Positions 7,241 through 16,944 of a stretch of 64,000 nucleotides of DNA are shown here, one piece after another. The stretch comes from Xanthobacteraceae bacterium. GTDB lineage: Bacteria > Pseudomonadota > Alphaproteobacteria > Rhizobiales > Xanthobacteraceae. The stretch lies in NCBI GenBank assembly GCA_019635635.1, contig JAHBZB010000001.1, positions 1 through 64,000 of the forward strand, written 5' to 3'. Numbering within the stretch: the first letter of the stretch is position 1; the number at the start of each line of letters is the position of its first letter. A program made the position numbers and the translations under genes. The notes beneath the pieces are model-generated. The model saw only the letters and a list, made by a program, of their open reading frames with translations. It searched no databases and was not told where the DNA came from.

Positions 7241-9105
7241 CTCGCCTCCGTCGCGTGCGTCATCTCTAACAGGAACTTCTGCATGTCCCAGGCGCCGGTC
7301 GGGCAGCGCTCGGCGCAAAGCCCGCAATGCAGGCAGACGTCCTCGTCTTTCACCAGCACGCGATGCGTCTTCAGCGGCGTCGAGACATATAAGTCCTGCG
7401 TGAAATTTTCGGCCGGCGCGGTCAGCATCATGCGCAACATCGGCTCCGGCGCGTTCGGCGTGAACGTGATGCAGTCGACCGGGCAGATGTCCATGCAGGC
7501 GTCGCACTCGATGCAGAGGTTCGCCTCGAACACGGTCTGCACGTCGCAGTTCAGGCAGCGCTGGGTTTCGGCGTAGCCGAGGCTCCGGTCGAAGCCGAGT
7601 TCGACTTCCGCCTTGATGCTTTTCAGCGCAACCGCCTGCTCGCGCATCGGCACCTTGTGGCGCAGGTCGTTCGAGGGCGCGTTGTCGTAGCTCCACTCGT
7701 GAATGCCCATCTTCTGGCTCATCAGATGGGTCATCGGCGGCGGCCGCTTCGCGACATCCTCGCCGTTGCAGAATTTGTCGATGGAAACGGCGGCGTCATG
7801 GCCGTGCGCGACCGCCCAGATGATGTTCTTCGGGCCGAAGGCCGCGTCGCCGCCGAAGAAAATTTTCGGATTGGTGGACTGGAAGGTGGCTTCGTTCACC
7901 TTCGGCATATTCCACTTGTCGAACTCGATACCGCAATCGCGTTCGATCCAGGGGAACGCATTTTCCTGTCCGACCGCGACCAGCACGTCGTCGCATTCGA
8001 AATGCTGGTCCGGCTCGCCGGAGGGCAGCAACTGACGGCGGCCCTTCTCGTCTTTCTTTGCGACCACTTTCTCGAAGGTGACGCCGGTGAGCTTGCCGTC
8101 CTTGTGGGTAAATTCCTTTGGCACCAGGAAATTGAAGATCGGGATGCCCTCGTGCATCGCGTCTTCTTTTTCCCAAGGCGACGCCTTCATCTCGTCGAAG
8201 CCGGAGCGGACGATCACCTTCACGTCCTCGCCGCCCAAGCGGCGCGAAGTGCGGCAGCAATCCATCGCGGTATTGCCACCGCCGAGCACGATCACGCGCC
8301 TGCCGATTTTTTCGATGTGACCGAAGGAGACGTTGGAGAGCCAGTCGATGCCGATGTGGATGTTCTTCGCGGCTTCGCTTCTCCCGGGAATGTCGAGGTC
8401 GCGGCCGCGCGGCGCGCCGGAGCCGACGAAGACGGCATCGAATTTTTCCGAAAGCAACTGCTTCATGCTTTCGATGCGCGTGCCGAAACGTGTCTCGACG
8501 AAGCCGCGGTCGAGGATATAGCCGACCTCCTCGTCGATCACTTCTTCCGGCAGGCGGAAGCGCGGGATCTGCGAGCGGATCATGCCGCCGCCGCGACGAT
8601 CGCCATCGAACAACACGAGTTCGTAGCCGAGCGGCGCGAGATCGCGCACGACCGTGAGCGAGGCCGGGCCTGCGCCGATCAGCGCGACGCGCTTGCCGTT
8701 TTTCTTCACAGGCTTCGCGGGAAGCAGCGCGCCGATGTCGTCTTTATTATCGGCGGCGACGCGCTTGAGGCGGCAAATCGCAACCGGTTCGGCCTCGACG
8801 CGGCCACGGCGGCAGGCGGGCTCGCAGGGACGGTCGCAGGTGCGGCCGAGAATTCCCGGGAACACGTTCGACTGCCAGTTCACCATATAGGCGTCGGTGT
8901 AGCGGCCGGCCGCGATCAGACGGATGTATTCGGGAACGGGCGTGTGCGCGGGACAGGCCCACTGACAATCGACGACTTTGTGGAAGTAAGCCGGATTGGA
9001 AATATCGGTCGGCGGCATTCCGGCAGCCTCGCCGGAATGCCCGACACCGTTCGAACGCTTATCTGGAGCGGTACTTTGCTCCAGTGTCGTTGTGCCCGCG
9101 CTCAT
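7225..9105 (-). CDS. GltD-like FAD/NAD(P) oxidoreductase with C-terminal 2x[4Fe-4S] ferredoxin domain
   Basis: 626 residues. The N-terminal Fe-S domain of glutamate-synthase small-subunit type has CQWACPAHTP and TCDRPCEPACRR. An FAD Rossmann fold (LIGAGPASL, about residue 140) and an NADPH fold (VLGGGNTAMDC) follow. The C-terminus carries two classical clusters, CIECDACMDICP and CLHCGLCAERCP. It is first gene of the korA-korB operon and most likely passes electrons between NAD(P)H and ferredoxin or KorAB, instead of synthesising glutamate, since no gltB lies nearby. ATG start with an upstream GGAG. A 257-bp A+T-rich leader upstream (9106-9362) probably holds the operon promoter. Confidence 0.88.
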   Translation of the reverse strand: MSAGTTTLEQSTAPDKRSNGVGHSGEAAGMPPTDISNPAYFHKVVDCQWACPAHTPVPEYIRLIAAGRYTDAYMVNWQSNVFPGILGRTCDRPCEPACRRGRVEAEPVAICRLKRVAADNKDDIGALLPAKPVKKNGKRVALIGAGPASLTVVRDLAPLGYELVLFDGDRRGGGMIRSQIPRFRLPEEVIDEEVGYILDRGFVETRFGTRIESMKQLLSEKFDAVFVGSGAPRGRDLDIPGRSEAAKNIHIGIDWLSNVSFGHIEKIGRRVIVLGGGNTAMDCCRTSRRLGGEDVKVIVRSGFDEMKASPWEKEDAMHEGIPIFNFLVPKEFTHKDGKLTGVTFEKVVAKKDEKGRRQLLPSGEPDQHFECDDVLVAVGQENAFPWIERDCGIEFDKWNMPKVNEATFQSTNPKIFFGGDAAFGPKNIIWAVAHGHDAAVSIDKFCNGEDVAKRPPPMTHLMSQKMGIHEWSYDNAPSNDLRHKVPMREQAVALKSIKAEVELGFDRSLGYAETQRCLNCDVQTVFEANLCIECDACMDICPVDCITFTPNAPEPMLRMMLTAPAENFTQDLYVSTPLKTHRVLVKDEDVCLHCGLCAERCPTGAWDMQKFLLEMTHATEARCSRA

Positions 9106-9362
9106 TCGCGGAACTCCTTGTCACTTCGGCTACATGACAAAAGAAATGCGATGCACGGCGCGCAGGCGCGGCGGCTACGGCGTTTCCTTTGGCTTCACTT
9201 GAATTCAGCAAGGCTATTCCAGATTCCGATTTTGTTTTTCTATTTATTCATTCGCTTTCTAGCATAACCAATCCAGCGCTTCTGCCCACCTTGTATTTCG
9301 TATTATTCGCAACTGCGTTCGATGTTGCGGCGCAATAGATTGTGGCGAGGAATTTTCGCGTA

Positions 9363-10541
9363 TCAGCGCTTGAGCCAGTCCGCGATGCGGTTCACGGCGA
9401 TCTCCAGACTCTCCGGGCTGCGTGCAAAGCAGATGCGCAGAAACGGTTCGGCACCGGGACCGAATGCAGTGCCGGGTGCCAAGCCCACGCCCGCTTCATC
9501 GATCAGTTTCAGCGCGAGCGCGCGCGAATCACTTTCGCCTTCGACCGAAAAGAACGCGTAAAAGGCGCCGTCGGGCGGCGCGAGCCGCACGCGATTGCTT
9601 TTTCCCAGCACGTTCATCGTGATCTCGCGCCCCTTTCGCGAGCGCTCGATCATGTGTTTCACGAAGTTCTCGCCTTTATCGAGGGCCGCGATACCGGCGC
9701 GCTGCATGAAGACCGCGACGCCGGAGGTAGAATACTGAATGAGGTTCTCGATCGCCTGGCCGAGCGAGGGATGGGCCTCGATCCAGCCGATGCGCCAGCC
9801 GGTCATGGCCCAGTTTTTCGAAAACGTATTGACGAAGACGATGCGGTCTTCCGGGTCCATCACGTCGCGGAACGACGGCGAGCGCTCGCCACCTTTCCAG
9901 TTGAAGCGCGCGTAGATTTCATCGGCGACGATCCAGAGGCCATGCTTGCGCGCGAGCGCAAGCACGTTCTTCAGGTCTTCCGGCGTCGCAACCCAGCCAG
10001 AAGGATTGGCCGGACTGTTCAGGAAAATCACGCGCGTGCGTGGGCCGACGAGGCTTTCGATCTTCGAGAGATCGAGCGAAAAGCCCCGGTCGCCGAAATC
10101 CATCGCGACGAAGGCCGGCTTAGCGCCGATCACCTGTGCCGCGGCAGCCGCGTTCGGCCAAGACGGCGACGGAATGATGACCTCGTCGCCCGCGACCATG
10201 GTCAGCGCAAACGCAATCTGGATCGCCTGCATGCCGGAGCCGCAAACGAAATAACGCTCGCGGTCGGCAGGCACGCCGTAGAGCTTGTGATGATAGAGCG
10301 CGAGTTGCTCGCGCAACTCAGGAATGCCGCGCTGCCAAGTATAGAACGTCTCGCCGGATTTGAGCGAACGCGCCGCGGCCTCGGAAATGAAATCCGGCGT
10401 CGGCAGGTCGCCCTCGCCCGCCCAGAGCGCGATGGTGCCCTCGCGCCTGCGGCCGTAATTCATCACTTCGACGATGCCGCTTTCGGGCAACGACTTCGCG
10501 GTCGCGCTCAGCGCGCCGAATAATTTTTGGTTCGTGTTCAC
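9363..10541 (-). CDS. Pyridoxal-phosphate aminotransferase, class I/II
   Basis: 392 residues, full length for the fold-type I aspartate/aromatic aminotransferase family. Visible features are the cofactor-loop region FVCGSGMQAIQ, NSPANPSGWVAT, DEIYARF (Asp contacting the pyridine nitrogen), NTFSKNWAMTGWRIGW with the Schiff-base Lys, and a C-terminal FLRICFARSPE substrate-carboxylate Arg. The exact amino donor is not clear. The start is GTG at 10539-10541. It lies downstream of mscL, separated by a terminator, so it is probably transcribed on its own. Confidence 0.88.
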   Translation of the reverse strand: MNTNQKLFGALSATAKSLPESGIVEVMNYGRRREGTIALWAGEGDLPTPDFISEAAARSLKSGETFYTWQRGIPELREQLALYHHKLYGVPADRERYFVCGSGMQAIQIAFALTMVAGDEVIIPSPSWPNAAAAAQVIGAKPAFVAMDFGDRGFSLDLSKIESLVGPRTRVIFLNSPANPSGWVATPEDLKNVLALARKHGLWIVADEIYARFNWKGGERSPSFRDVMDPEDRIVFVNTFSKNWAMTGWRIGWIEAHPSLGQAIENLIQYSTSGVAVFMQRAGIAALDKGENFVKHMIERSRKGREITMNVLGKSNRVRLAPPDGAFYAFFSVEGESDSRALALKLIDEAGVGLAPGTAFGPGAEPFLRICFARSPESLEIAVNRIADWLKR

Positions 10542-10560
10542 GTTATGCCTGAAATGAAAT

Positions 10561-10588
10561 GCCGGGGAGGATTTGAACCCTCCCCGGC
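10561..10588 (-). terminator. Rho-independent terminator after mscL
   Basis: Perfect 10-bp stem GCCGGGGAGG / CCTCCCCGGC with an 8-base loop. Read on the minus strand it is followed by ATTTCATTTC, and it lies 31 bases past the mscL stop. Confidence 0.75.
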
Positions 10589-10619
10589 TTCTATCGCAAG
10601 TCAGAGCAGATATGTGCGG

Positions 10620-11045
10620 CTATCGCTTCACGAGCGCGTCGCGAATCTCGGTGAGGAGCTTAACCTCTTCCGTGGGCGCGGCCGGCTCGGCGGGCTTTTC
10701 GGCTTCCTTCGCGCGCAGCCGGGTGATGGCCTTCACGACTGCGAACAAGATCGCGGCGATGATCGCAAAATTGATGACGACGGTCAGGAAGCTGCCATAG
10801 GCGAGCACGGCGCCCTGCTTCTTCGCTTCCGCGAGCGAACTCGCGGTTACCGATTTAGCGAGCGGCAGGAAGTAGTTCGAGAAGTCGAGGCCGCCGAGCA
10901 CCGCGCCGATGATCGGCATGAACAGGTCGCCGACGACCGACTCCACGATCTTGCCGAAGGCCGCGCCGATGATGACGGCGACCGCGAGGTCGACAACATT
11001 GCCCTTCAGCGCGAATTTTTTAAATTCTTCCCACATACCGCCCAT
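10620..11045 (-). CDS. mscL: Large-conductance mechanosensitive channel MscL
   Basis: 141 residues, typical length. The N-terminal amphipathic helix ([18 protein letters not shown]), the pore-lining TM1 ([22 protein letters not shown]), a periplasmic loop, TM2 ([20 protein letters not shown]) and a charged C-terminal helical bundle are all present. It opens under membrane tension and protects against hypo-osmotic shock. The start is the ATG at 11045 with GGAG 7 bases upstream. It follows the exonuclease-CBS gene by 13 bases on the same strand, so the two may be co-transcribed. Confidence 0.97.
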   Translation of the reverse strand: MGGMWEEFKKFALKGNVVDLAVAVIIGAAFGKIVESVVGDLFMPIIGAVLGGLDFSNYFLPLAKSVTASSLAEAKKQGAVLAYGSFLTVVINFAIIAAILFAVVKAITRLRAKEAEKPAEPAAPTEEVKLLTEIRDALVKR

Positions 11046-11058
11046 TTACATTCTCCAT

Positions 11059-13203
11059 TTATGTCCGCTGCGCGACGAGCAGATCGCGAAGCATTTCGTT
11101 GGCATGTTTGATCGAAGACAGCGCGTCCCGCAATCCCGCCTGATCGTCGCGCGAAAGACGCTTGATCTCAACCCGGTTCGAAGGCGGGCGGCCCGCCGCG
11201 ATATCGGCAAGCTGCTGATCGAGGATCGCATCCAGAATAACGCGGTGCGTTTCGATCATTGCGTTCAGGTCGCTTTCCGAGCCAAGGCCGAGCGCCCTTG
11301 CGCCCTCGATTCTGGCCTTGGTCGAATGTTCGGCGATGCCGTTGTAAATCGCAAGAACGCGCGCTGTCGTCACGATGACGAACAGCCCGCCGCGCTTCAG
11401 GTCGACGCGGCCGTTTTCGGTTTTCAAGCCGAACCAGCCGAGCGGCGGCTCGAAACTGCCGCCGGATTCCGCGAGCAGCTTGGCGAAGCCGATCTGCCCC
11501 TTCGCGAGTTGATAAGCCTCGTGCCAGAGCGCGGCGGCAAGCGCGCCATCGCCATGCACCGCGCGAAAATCGAAAAAGATGTCGACCGCAAGCAGATCCT
11601 CCGGGCTCGAGCGGCCGAGCCAGTGCTCCAGCCGCTCGCGCCAAGTCGCGGCACTCCCGCGCCACGGCGCGTTCTTCGCCATCACGCCGCCCTTGCAATA
11701 AGGCACGCCGACCTCATGCAAAATGTCCGCGATATGCGTGCCAAGTTGCGCGAACCAGCGGTCCTCGACGCCATCCGGATCGCCGCTCGCAAAGACGATC
11801 GCGTTGTCCTGATCCATGGCAAGCAGACTTTCGCCGCGCCCCGCCGAACCGAGCACGAGGAGCGCATAGGGAACCGGCGGCTCGCCTTTGCCTTCCTCGC
11901 GCATTCGCATTTCGGCGAGTATCCCCGCGCGGCGCGTCAGCGCTCCCAACTCGCGCGAGATGATCGCGGCGACGTCGCGCGCTTCGATGCCCTCGTCGAG
12001 CAGGCCGCGGGCGACGGCGGGAAGTCTGGCCCAGGCCTGCCCGAGTTCGTGGACGTCGCGGCCCTCGTCGATTTCATCGCCGAGCGTCACCGCGTCTCGC
12101 GCGCGGAGCCGCAACAGGTCGCGCGCACTCAAGGCCCCGACCACGAAGCCCGATTCATCCACCACGCCGAGATGACGGACGCGCCTGCGATCCATGCGTC
12201 CGATCGCACGATAGACAAAGGCCTGCGCCGGGACGGAAGTCAGCGGACGGCTGGCGATCGCACCAACCGGTTTTGCGAACGCGCCCTGCATATCCGCACG
12301 CACCGCGCGCAGAATATCGCGCTCGGTGATGATGCCGCTTTCCGCGCCGGGAAAGGGTCCGCTTTCCGGTGTCTTTCCCTCCGGCGTCACGAACAGGGAG
12401 CTGATCTTGCCGTCGGCCATGAATTTCAGCGCGTCTTCAATCGTAGCGTCGCTCGCGACGAAACGCGGGGGCGACGACATCAGTTCGCGCACGCGATGCC
12501 GATAGGGATAAGAGTCTAGGCGCGCAAGAATCCGTTCCGAGTCAGCGCGCGACGGCACAAGCACCGGCTCGATCCAGCCGGCGCGATGCTGTTCTTCGAG
12601 CGCGGCGGAGAGTTTGGCGCAAGCCGCCTCGGCTTCGGCAAGCGTGCGGATGTTGCCTTCACGCAGCTTCGGCACCAGCGCGACGAAAATGCGCGCGGCG
12701 GTCAAGGCGTCACCGAGTGCGGCATGACGGTCGGCTGGCTGAATATCGAGCCACGCGGCGAGGCTATCCAGCGAATAGCCGGCGAGAGAGGGCTCCACGA
12801 TCTGCGCGAGCAGCCGCACATCGAGCGTACGCGGGCGCGAGAACGGCATTCCGGTTCGCGCGCATTCGTTTGCCAGCACCGCGAGGTCGTAGCCGAGCGA
12901 ATGACCGATCACGACACGGCCGCCGATAAAGTTGCTGAGTTGCGGCCACAACGCAGCGAAGCCGGGCTGACCCAGAACTTTCCGGTCGTCGATTCCGTGG
13001 ATGCCAATCGCGACCTGCGGAATCGGAATCCCCGGATCGGCGAGCGAACGAAATGTGTCGTGCTCGCTCGGCCTTCCCAGGAGCAGACGCACCGCGCCGA
13101 TTTCGACGATACGCGCGAGTTTCGGATCGAGGCTCGTGGTTTCAGTGTCGAGCGCAACCGCGTCGAGCGCCAGAAGCGGGGTTGCGCTGGTGCGGCCGGC
13201 CAT
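11059..13203 (-). CDS. Exonuclease-like domain fused to CBS pair and DUF294 nucleotidyltransferase
   Basis: 714 residues with three modules. Residues 14-190 form a DnaQ-like 3'-5' exonuclease domain (VALDTETTS with Asp19/Glu21, VIGHSLGYDLAVL, and a late HAALGDALTA). Residues about 235-365 are two CBS repeats (RELMSSPPRFVASDATIEDAL, VGALSARDLL), probable adenine-nucleotide sensors. Residues about 440-714 are the DUF294 nucleotidyltransferase with GSAGRGES and DQDNAIV, the pol-beta-type metal site, and its helical partner domain. Related CBS-DUF294 proteins occur near acetate-permease and CrbS-type kinase genes, and here the divergent neighbour is such a kinase. The biochemical activity is unknown; a signalling role in acetate or energy metabolism is inference. 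Confidence 0.85.
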   Translation of the reverse strand: MAGRTSATPLLALDAVALDTETTSLDPKLARIVEIGAVRLLLGRPSEHDTFRSLADPGIPIPQVAIGIHGIDDRKVLGQPGFAALWPQLSNFIGGRVVIGHSLGYDLAVLANECARTGMPFSRPRTLDVRLLAQIVEPSLAGYSLDSLAAWLDIQPADRHAALGDALTAARIFVALVPKLREGNIRTLAEAEAACAKLSAALEEQHRAGWIEPVLVPSRADSERILARLDSYPYRHRVRELMSSPPRFVASDATIEDALKFMADGKISSLFVTPEGKTPESGPFPGAESGIITERDILRAVRADMQGAFAKPVGAIASRPLTSVPAQAFVYRAIGRMDRRRVRHLGVVDESGFVVGALSARDLLRLRARDAVTLGDEIDEGRDVHELGQAWARLPAVARGLLDEGIEARDVAAIISRELGALTRRAGILAEMRMREEGKGEPPVPYALLVLGSAGRGESLLAMDQDNAIVFASGDPDGVEDRWFAQLGTHIADILHEVGVPYCKGGVMAKNAPWRGSAATWRERLEHWLGRSSPEDLLAVDIFFDFRAVHGDGALAAALWHEAYQLAKGQIGFAKLLAESGGSFEPPLGWFGLKTENGRVDLKRGGLFVIVTTARVLAIYNGIAEHSTKARIEGARALGLGSESDLNAMIETHRVILDAILDQQLADIAAGRPPSNRVEIKRLSRDDQAGLRDALSSIKHANEMLRDLLVAQRT

Positions 13204-13425
13204 GGCGTTCCTTCAGGCCACGCAGACGCGTGCGGACACGCCGAGATTATCGCACGCGAGAGCCGTTCGCTTGTACCGGCGGCCGGCCGGAACGCGGATG
13301 GAGGACGGTTGGTCGCTCATGGACAAGCAGTTCGCGCTATGGTCCCCTTCCTGTCAAATGCCCCGCGCACAAGGATAATTCGCGCTTTCGAGGGCCGGTG
13401 ACGCGAACGGGATAGAAGAGCCGCC

Positions 13426-16400
13426 ATGCTGCAAGGTTGGGTCGTCGTCTTCACCGCGCTTGCCTATATCGGCTTTCTGTTCGCCGTCGCGAGCTACGGC
13501 GACCGCGGACGGCCGCAATGGGCGATCCGCAGCGCGCGGCCGCTGATCTATCCGCTATCGCTCGCGGTCTATTGCACCTCGTGGACCTTCTTCGGCTCGG
13601 TCGGCCTGTCGTCGCGGCAGGGGCTCGACTTCCTTACGATCTACCTCGGCCCGGTGCTGATGGTCGGGCTGTTCTATCCGCTGATCCTGAAGATCATCCG
13701 GCTCGCGAAGTCGCAGAACATCACCTCGATCGCAGACTTCATCGCCGCACGCTACGGCAAGAGCCAGACGGTCGCCGCAATCGTGACGCTGGTCGCGATC
13801 ATCGGCGCGGTGCCCTATATCGCGCTCCAGCTCAAAGCCGTTTCCGCGTCGCTTCTTACCATGCTCGGGCAGACGCAGCCGAGCGCGGGACATGATCTGC
13901 CGATTATCGGCGATCTCGCGATTCTGGTCACGCTGACGATGGCGCTGTTCGCGGTCCTGTTCGGTACGCGCCACATCGACGCCACCGAGCATCAGGAGGG
14001 CCTTGTGCTCGCGATCGCGACGGAGTCGCTGATCAAGCTGCTCGCCTTCCTGATCGTCGGCACTTACGTCACTTATTTTCTGTTCGCCGGACCGAGCGAT
14101 CTGATCTCGCGCGCGAACCTTCAGACCGACGTATTGTCGGTCTTCACGCGGATTCCGGATGCGACGACATGGATCACCATGACCGCGTTGTCGTTCCTCT
14201 GCATCGTGCTCCTGCCGCGGCAGTTCCACGTGACCGTGGTCGAAAACAACGGCGCGCAGGAAATGAAACGCGCGGCGTGGCTGTTTCCGTTCTATCTCGT
14301 GCTGATCAACCTGTTCGTGGTGCCGATCGCGATGGCGGGCATGACGATCTTCCCGAAAGGATCGGTCGATTCGGACATGTTCTTGCTCGCGCTTCCCTTG
14401 AATGCGGGCAACGGCTGGATTGCAATGATCGCCTTCATTGGCGGGCTGTCGGCGGCAACCGCCATGGTGATCGTCGAGAGCGTCGCAGTCGCGATCATGG
14501 TCTCGAACGATCTCGTCGTGCCGCTCCTGCTTCGCCTGCGCGGACGGGACGCGGCGCGGGAATCGCTCGCGGATATGGGCGCGGTACTTCTGCTGGCGCG
14601 GCGCATCTCGATTTTCGTCGTGCTGTGCTTTGCCTATTTCTATTACCGCTATGCCGGCGAAGCGCAGCTCGCCCAGATCGGGCTCCTGTCCTTCGCCGCG
14701 ATCGCGCAATTCGGCCCGGCGTTTTTCGGCGGCCTGATCTGGCGGCGCGCAACCGCGGCCGGCGCGATCGCCGGCATCGTCGCCGGTGTCACGATCTGGG
14801 GCTTCACGCTCTTGCTGCCGAGCTTCATCGAGTCCGGCTTTATCGATCCCAAAATCCTCCGAACCGGCCTGTTCGGACTGGAGATATTGCGGCCGCAGGC
14901 GCTGTTCGGCCTTACCGGCTGGGCGCCGCTCACGCACGGCGTGTTCTGGAGCCTCAGCATCAACATCGTGCTGTTCACCGTCGTCTCTCTGCTGACGCGG
15001 CCGGCGCCGATCGAAAAACTTCAGGCAAACGTATTCGTGCCGTCGAACCTCACGCCGATGGCGTCGAGCTACATGCTGTGGCGCTCGCGGGTGACGGTCG
15101 AGGAACTGCTTGCCACGATCGCGCGCTATCTCGGGCAGGAGCGTACCCGGCGCTCGTTCGAGAGCTTCGCCGCCACGCGCGGGCTGACACTCGAGCCGAA
15201 GCGCGAAGCGGACGTGCATCTCCTGCGCTACGCGGAGCATCTGCTCGCTTCCGCGATCGGTGCCGCGTCGTCGCGGCTCGTGCTGTCGCTGCTCCTGCGC
15301 AAGCGCACCGTTTCCACGAAAGCCGCGCTGAAGCTGCTCGACGACGCTTCCGAAGCGATCCAGTACAACCGCGAAATCCTGCAAACCGCGCTCGATCATG
15401 TCCGGCAAGGCATCGCGGTGTTCGACAAGCAGATGCAGCTCGTTACTTGGAACCGCTATTTCGGCGAGATGCTGGAATTATCGCCGGATCTCGTAAGCGT
15501 CGGCGTGCCGCTCGACGAAATCCTCTATCGCCTCGCGGAACGCGGCGACTTCGGCACCGGCACGATCGATGCGATTCTTCAAGACCGCTTAGAGCGTTAC
15601 GTCCGGCACACCGGCATTTTCCACGAACGCATGCCGAAGCGCGGCATGGTGATCGAGGTGCGCTCGAACCGGATGCCGGACGGCGGCATCGTCGTCACCT
15701 ATACCGACATCACGCCGTCGGTCGAGGCAGCCGAAGCGCTGGAGCGGCGCGTGCAGGAGCGCACCGAGGAGCTGACGCGGCTGAACCAGGAACTCGCGCG
15801 CGCAAAAGCCGAAGCGGACGAGGCCAATATTTCCAAGACGCGGTTTCTCGCCGCCGCGAGCCACGACATTCTGCAACCGCTCAATGCCGCGCGACTCTAC
15901 GCGACCAGCCTGGTCGAGCGCGAGCGCGGCTCGAACGAAGCGAAGCTCGCGGGTAACGTCGATGCCTCGCTCGAAGCGGTCGAAGAGATTCTCGGCGCGT
16001 TGCTCGATATTTCGCGGCTCGATACCGGCGCGCTGCAACCTGAGATTTCGAATTTCCGCATCAACGAGCTCCTGAGCCAGTTGCAGCTCGAATTCGCGCC
16101 GCTCGCCGCCGAGAACGGGCTCACGCTGAAATTCCTGCCCTGCTCGCTCAACGTGCGCTCCGACCGGCGGCTGCTGCGGCGGCTTTTGCAGAACCTGATT
16201 TCCAACGCGATCAAATATACGCCGAAGGGCAGCGTCGTCGTCGGCTGCCGGCGCAAGGGCGGAAAAATCCGCATCGAAGTGCACGATACCGGTCTCGGCA
16301 TTCCGGCGAAGGAACAGAAGATCATCTTCCGGGAATTTCAGCGCCTCGATCAGGGCGCGAAGGCAGCGCGCGGCCTCGGGCTCGGTCTGTCGATTGTCGA

Positions 16401-16932
16401 GCGCATCGGCCGCGTACTGGGACACAAGATCGCGTTGCGCTCGAAAGCACGCAAAGGCTCGATGTTCTCGGTCGAAGTACCGACCGTTGCGGTCGCTGCC
16501 GCGACCCCGGCCGCGGTTCAAAGCGCCCCCGCGCCTGCGGCCACGCTCGAAGGTATCGTGACGCTCTGCATCGACAACGATCAGCAGATTCTGGACGGCA
16601 TGAACGTGCTTCTCTCCGGCTGGGGATGCAGGGTCATCATCGCCGCCGATTTCGAGAGCGCGCTCGCATTGTGCCGCAACACCGGCGAGCAGCCGGACGT
16701 GCTGCTCGTCGACTATCATCTCGATAAGGGCAACGGCATCGAAACCACCGCAGCGCTGCGCAAGCAACTGGGCAGCGGCCTGCCGGCGGCGCTGATTACC
16801 GCGGACCGCACGCCGCAAGTCCGCGAAGAAGCGCGCGAACGCGATATTCACGTGCTGAACAAGCCGCTACGCCCGGCGGCGCTGCGCGCGTTCCTCGCGC
16901 AGTGGCGGGTAACAAGGCCTGCTGCGGAATAA
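13426..16932 (+). CDS. CrbS/MxtR-like hybrid histidine kinase with N-terminal solute-symporter domain
   Basis: 1168 residues. About 1-500 form an SLC5/sodium:solute symporter-like domain with about 13 helices. Residues about 540-625 are a STAC linker (SSYMLWRSRVTVEELL). A PAS-like domain follows, then a coiled coil (ERRVQERTEELTRLNQEL), HisKA with phospho-acceptor His813 (AAASHDILQPLN), HATPase boxes (NLISNAIKY, DTGLGIP, GLGLGLSI) and a C-terminal receiver with Asp1096 (LLVDYHLD). This order matches CrbS/MxtR/CbrA-type sensors, which in gamma-proteobacteria govern acetate or carbon/nitrogen use with a LuxR-type partner. A LuxR-type regulator lies convergently just downstream. The ligand is unknown. 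Confidence 0.9.
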   Translation: MLQGWVVVFTALAYIGFLFAVASYGDRGRPQWAIRSARPLIYPLSLAVYCTSWTFFGSVGLSSRQGLDFLTIYLGPVLMVGLFYPLILKIIRLAKSQNITSIADFIAARYGKSQTVAAIVTLVAIIGAVPYIALQLKAVSASLLTMLGQTQPSAGHDLPIIGDLAILVTLTMALFAVLFGTRHIDATEHQEGLVLAIATESLIKLLAFLIVGTYVTYFLFAGPSDLISRANLQTDVLSVFTRIPDATTWITMTALSFLCIVLLPRQFHVTVVENNGAQEMKRAAWLFPFYLVLINLFVVPIAMAGMTIFPKGSVDSDMFLLALPLNAGNGWIAMIAFIGGLSAATAMVIVESVAVAIMVSNDLVVPLLLRLRGRDAARESLADMGAVLLLARRISIFVVLCFAYFYYRYAGEAQLAQIGLLSFAAIAQFGPAFFGGLIWRRATAAGAIAGIVAGVTIWGFTLLLPSFIESGFIDPKILRTGLFGLEILRPQALFGLTGWAPLTHGVFWSLSINIVLFTVVSLLTRPAPIEKLQANVFVPSNLTPMASSYMLWRSRVTVEELLATIARYLGQERTRRSFESFAATRGLTLEPKREADVHLLRYAEHLLASAIGAASSRLVLSLLLRKRTVSTKAALKLLDDASEAIQYNREILQTALDHVRQGIAVFDKQMQLVTWNRYFGEMLELSPDLVSVGVPLDEILYRLAERGDFGTGTIDAILQDRLERYVRHTGIFHERMPKRGMVIEVRSNRMPDGGIVVTYTDITPSVEAAEALERRVQERTEELTRLNQELARAKAEADEANISKTRFLAAASHDILQPLNAARLYATSLVERERGSNEAKLAGNVDASLEAVEEILGALLDISRLDTGALQPEISNFRINELLSQLQLEFAPLAAENGLTLKFLPCSLNVRSDRRLLRRLLQNLISNAIKYTPKGSVVVGCRRKGGKIRIEVHDTGLGIPAKEQKIIFREFQRLDQGAKAARGLGLGLSIVERIGRVLGHKIALRSKARKGSMFSVEVPTVAVAAATPAAVQSAPAPAATLEGIVTLCIDNDQQILDGMNVLLSGWGCRVIIAADFESALALCRNTGEQPDVLLVDYHLDKGNGIETTAALRKQLGSGLPAALITADRTPQVREEARERDIHVLNKPLRPAALRAFLAQWRVTRPAAE

Positions 16933-16944
16933 CTTCGCTCCGCG

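Noticed and set aside
10561-10588. tRNA T-arm remnant
   Set aside because: The loop resembles a T-loop (GGTTCAAATCC on the minus strand), but the 10-bp perfect stem, location after mscL and lack of CCA or other arms fit a terminator.
13555-15408. 617-codon open frame on the minus strand
   Set aside because: It lies wholly antisense to the transporter-kinase gene, is extremely rich in Arg, Gln, Asp and His, and has no family resemblance. Long antisense frames are expected opposite high-GC genes.
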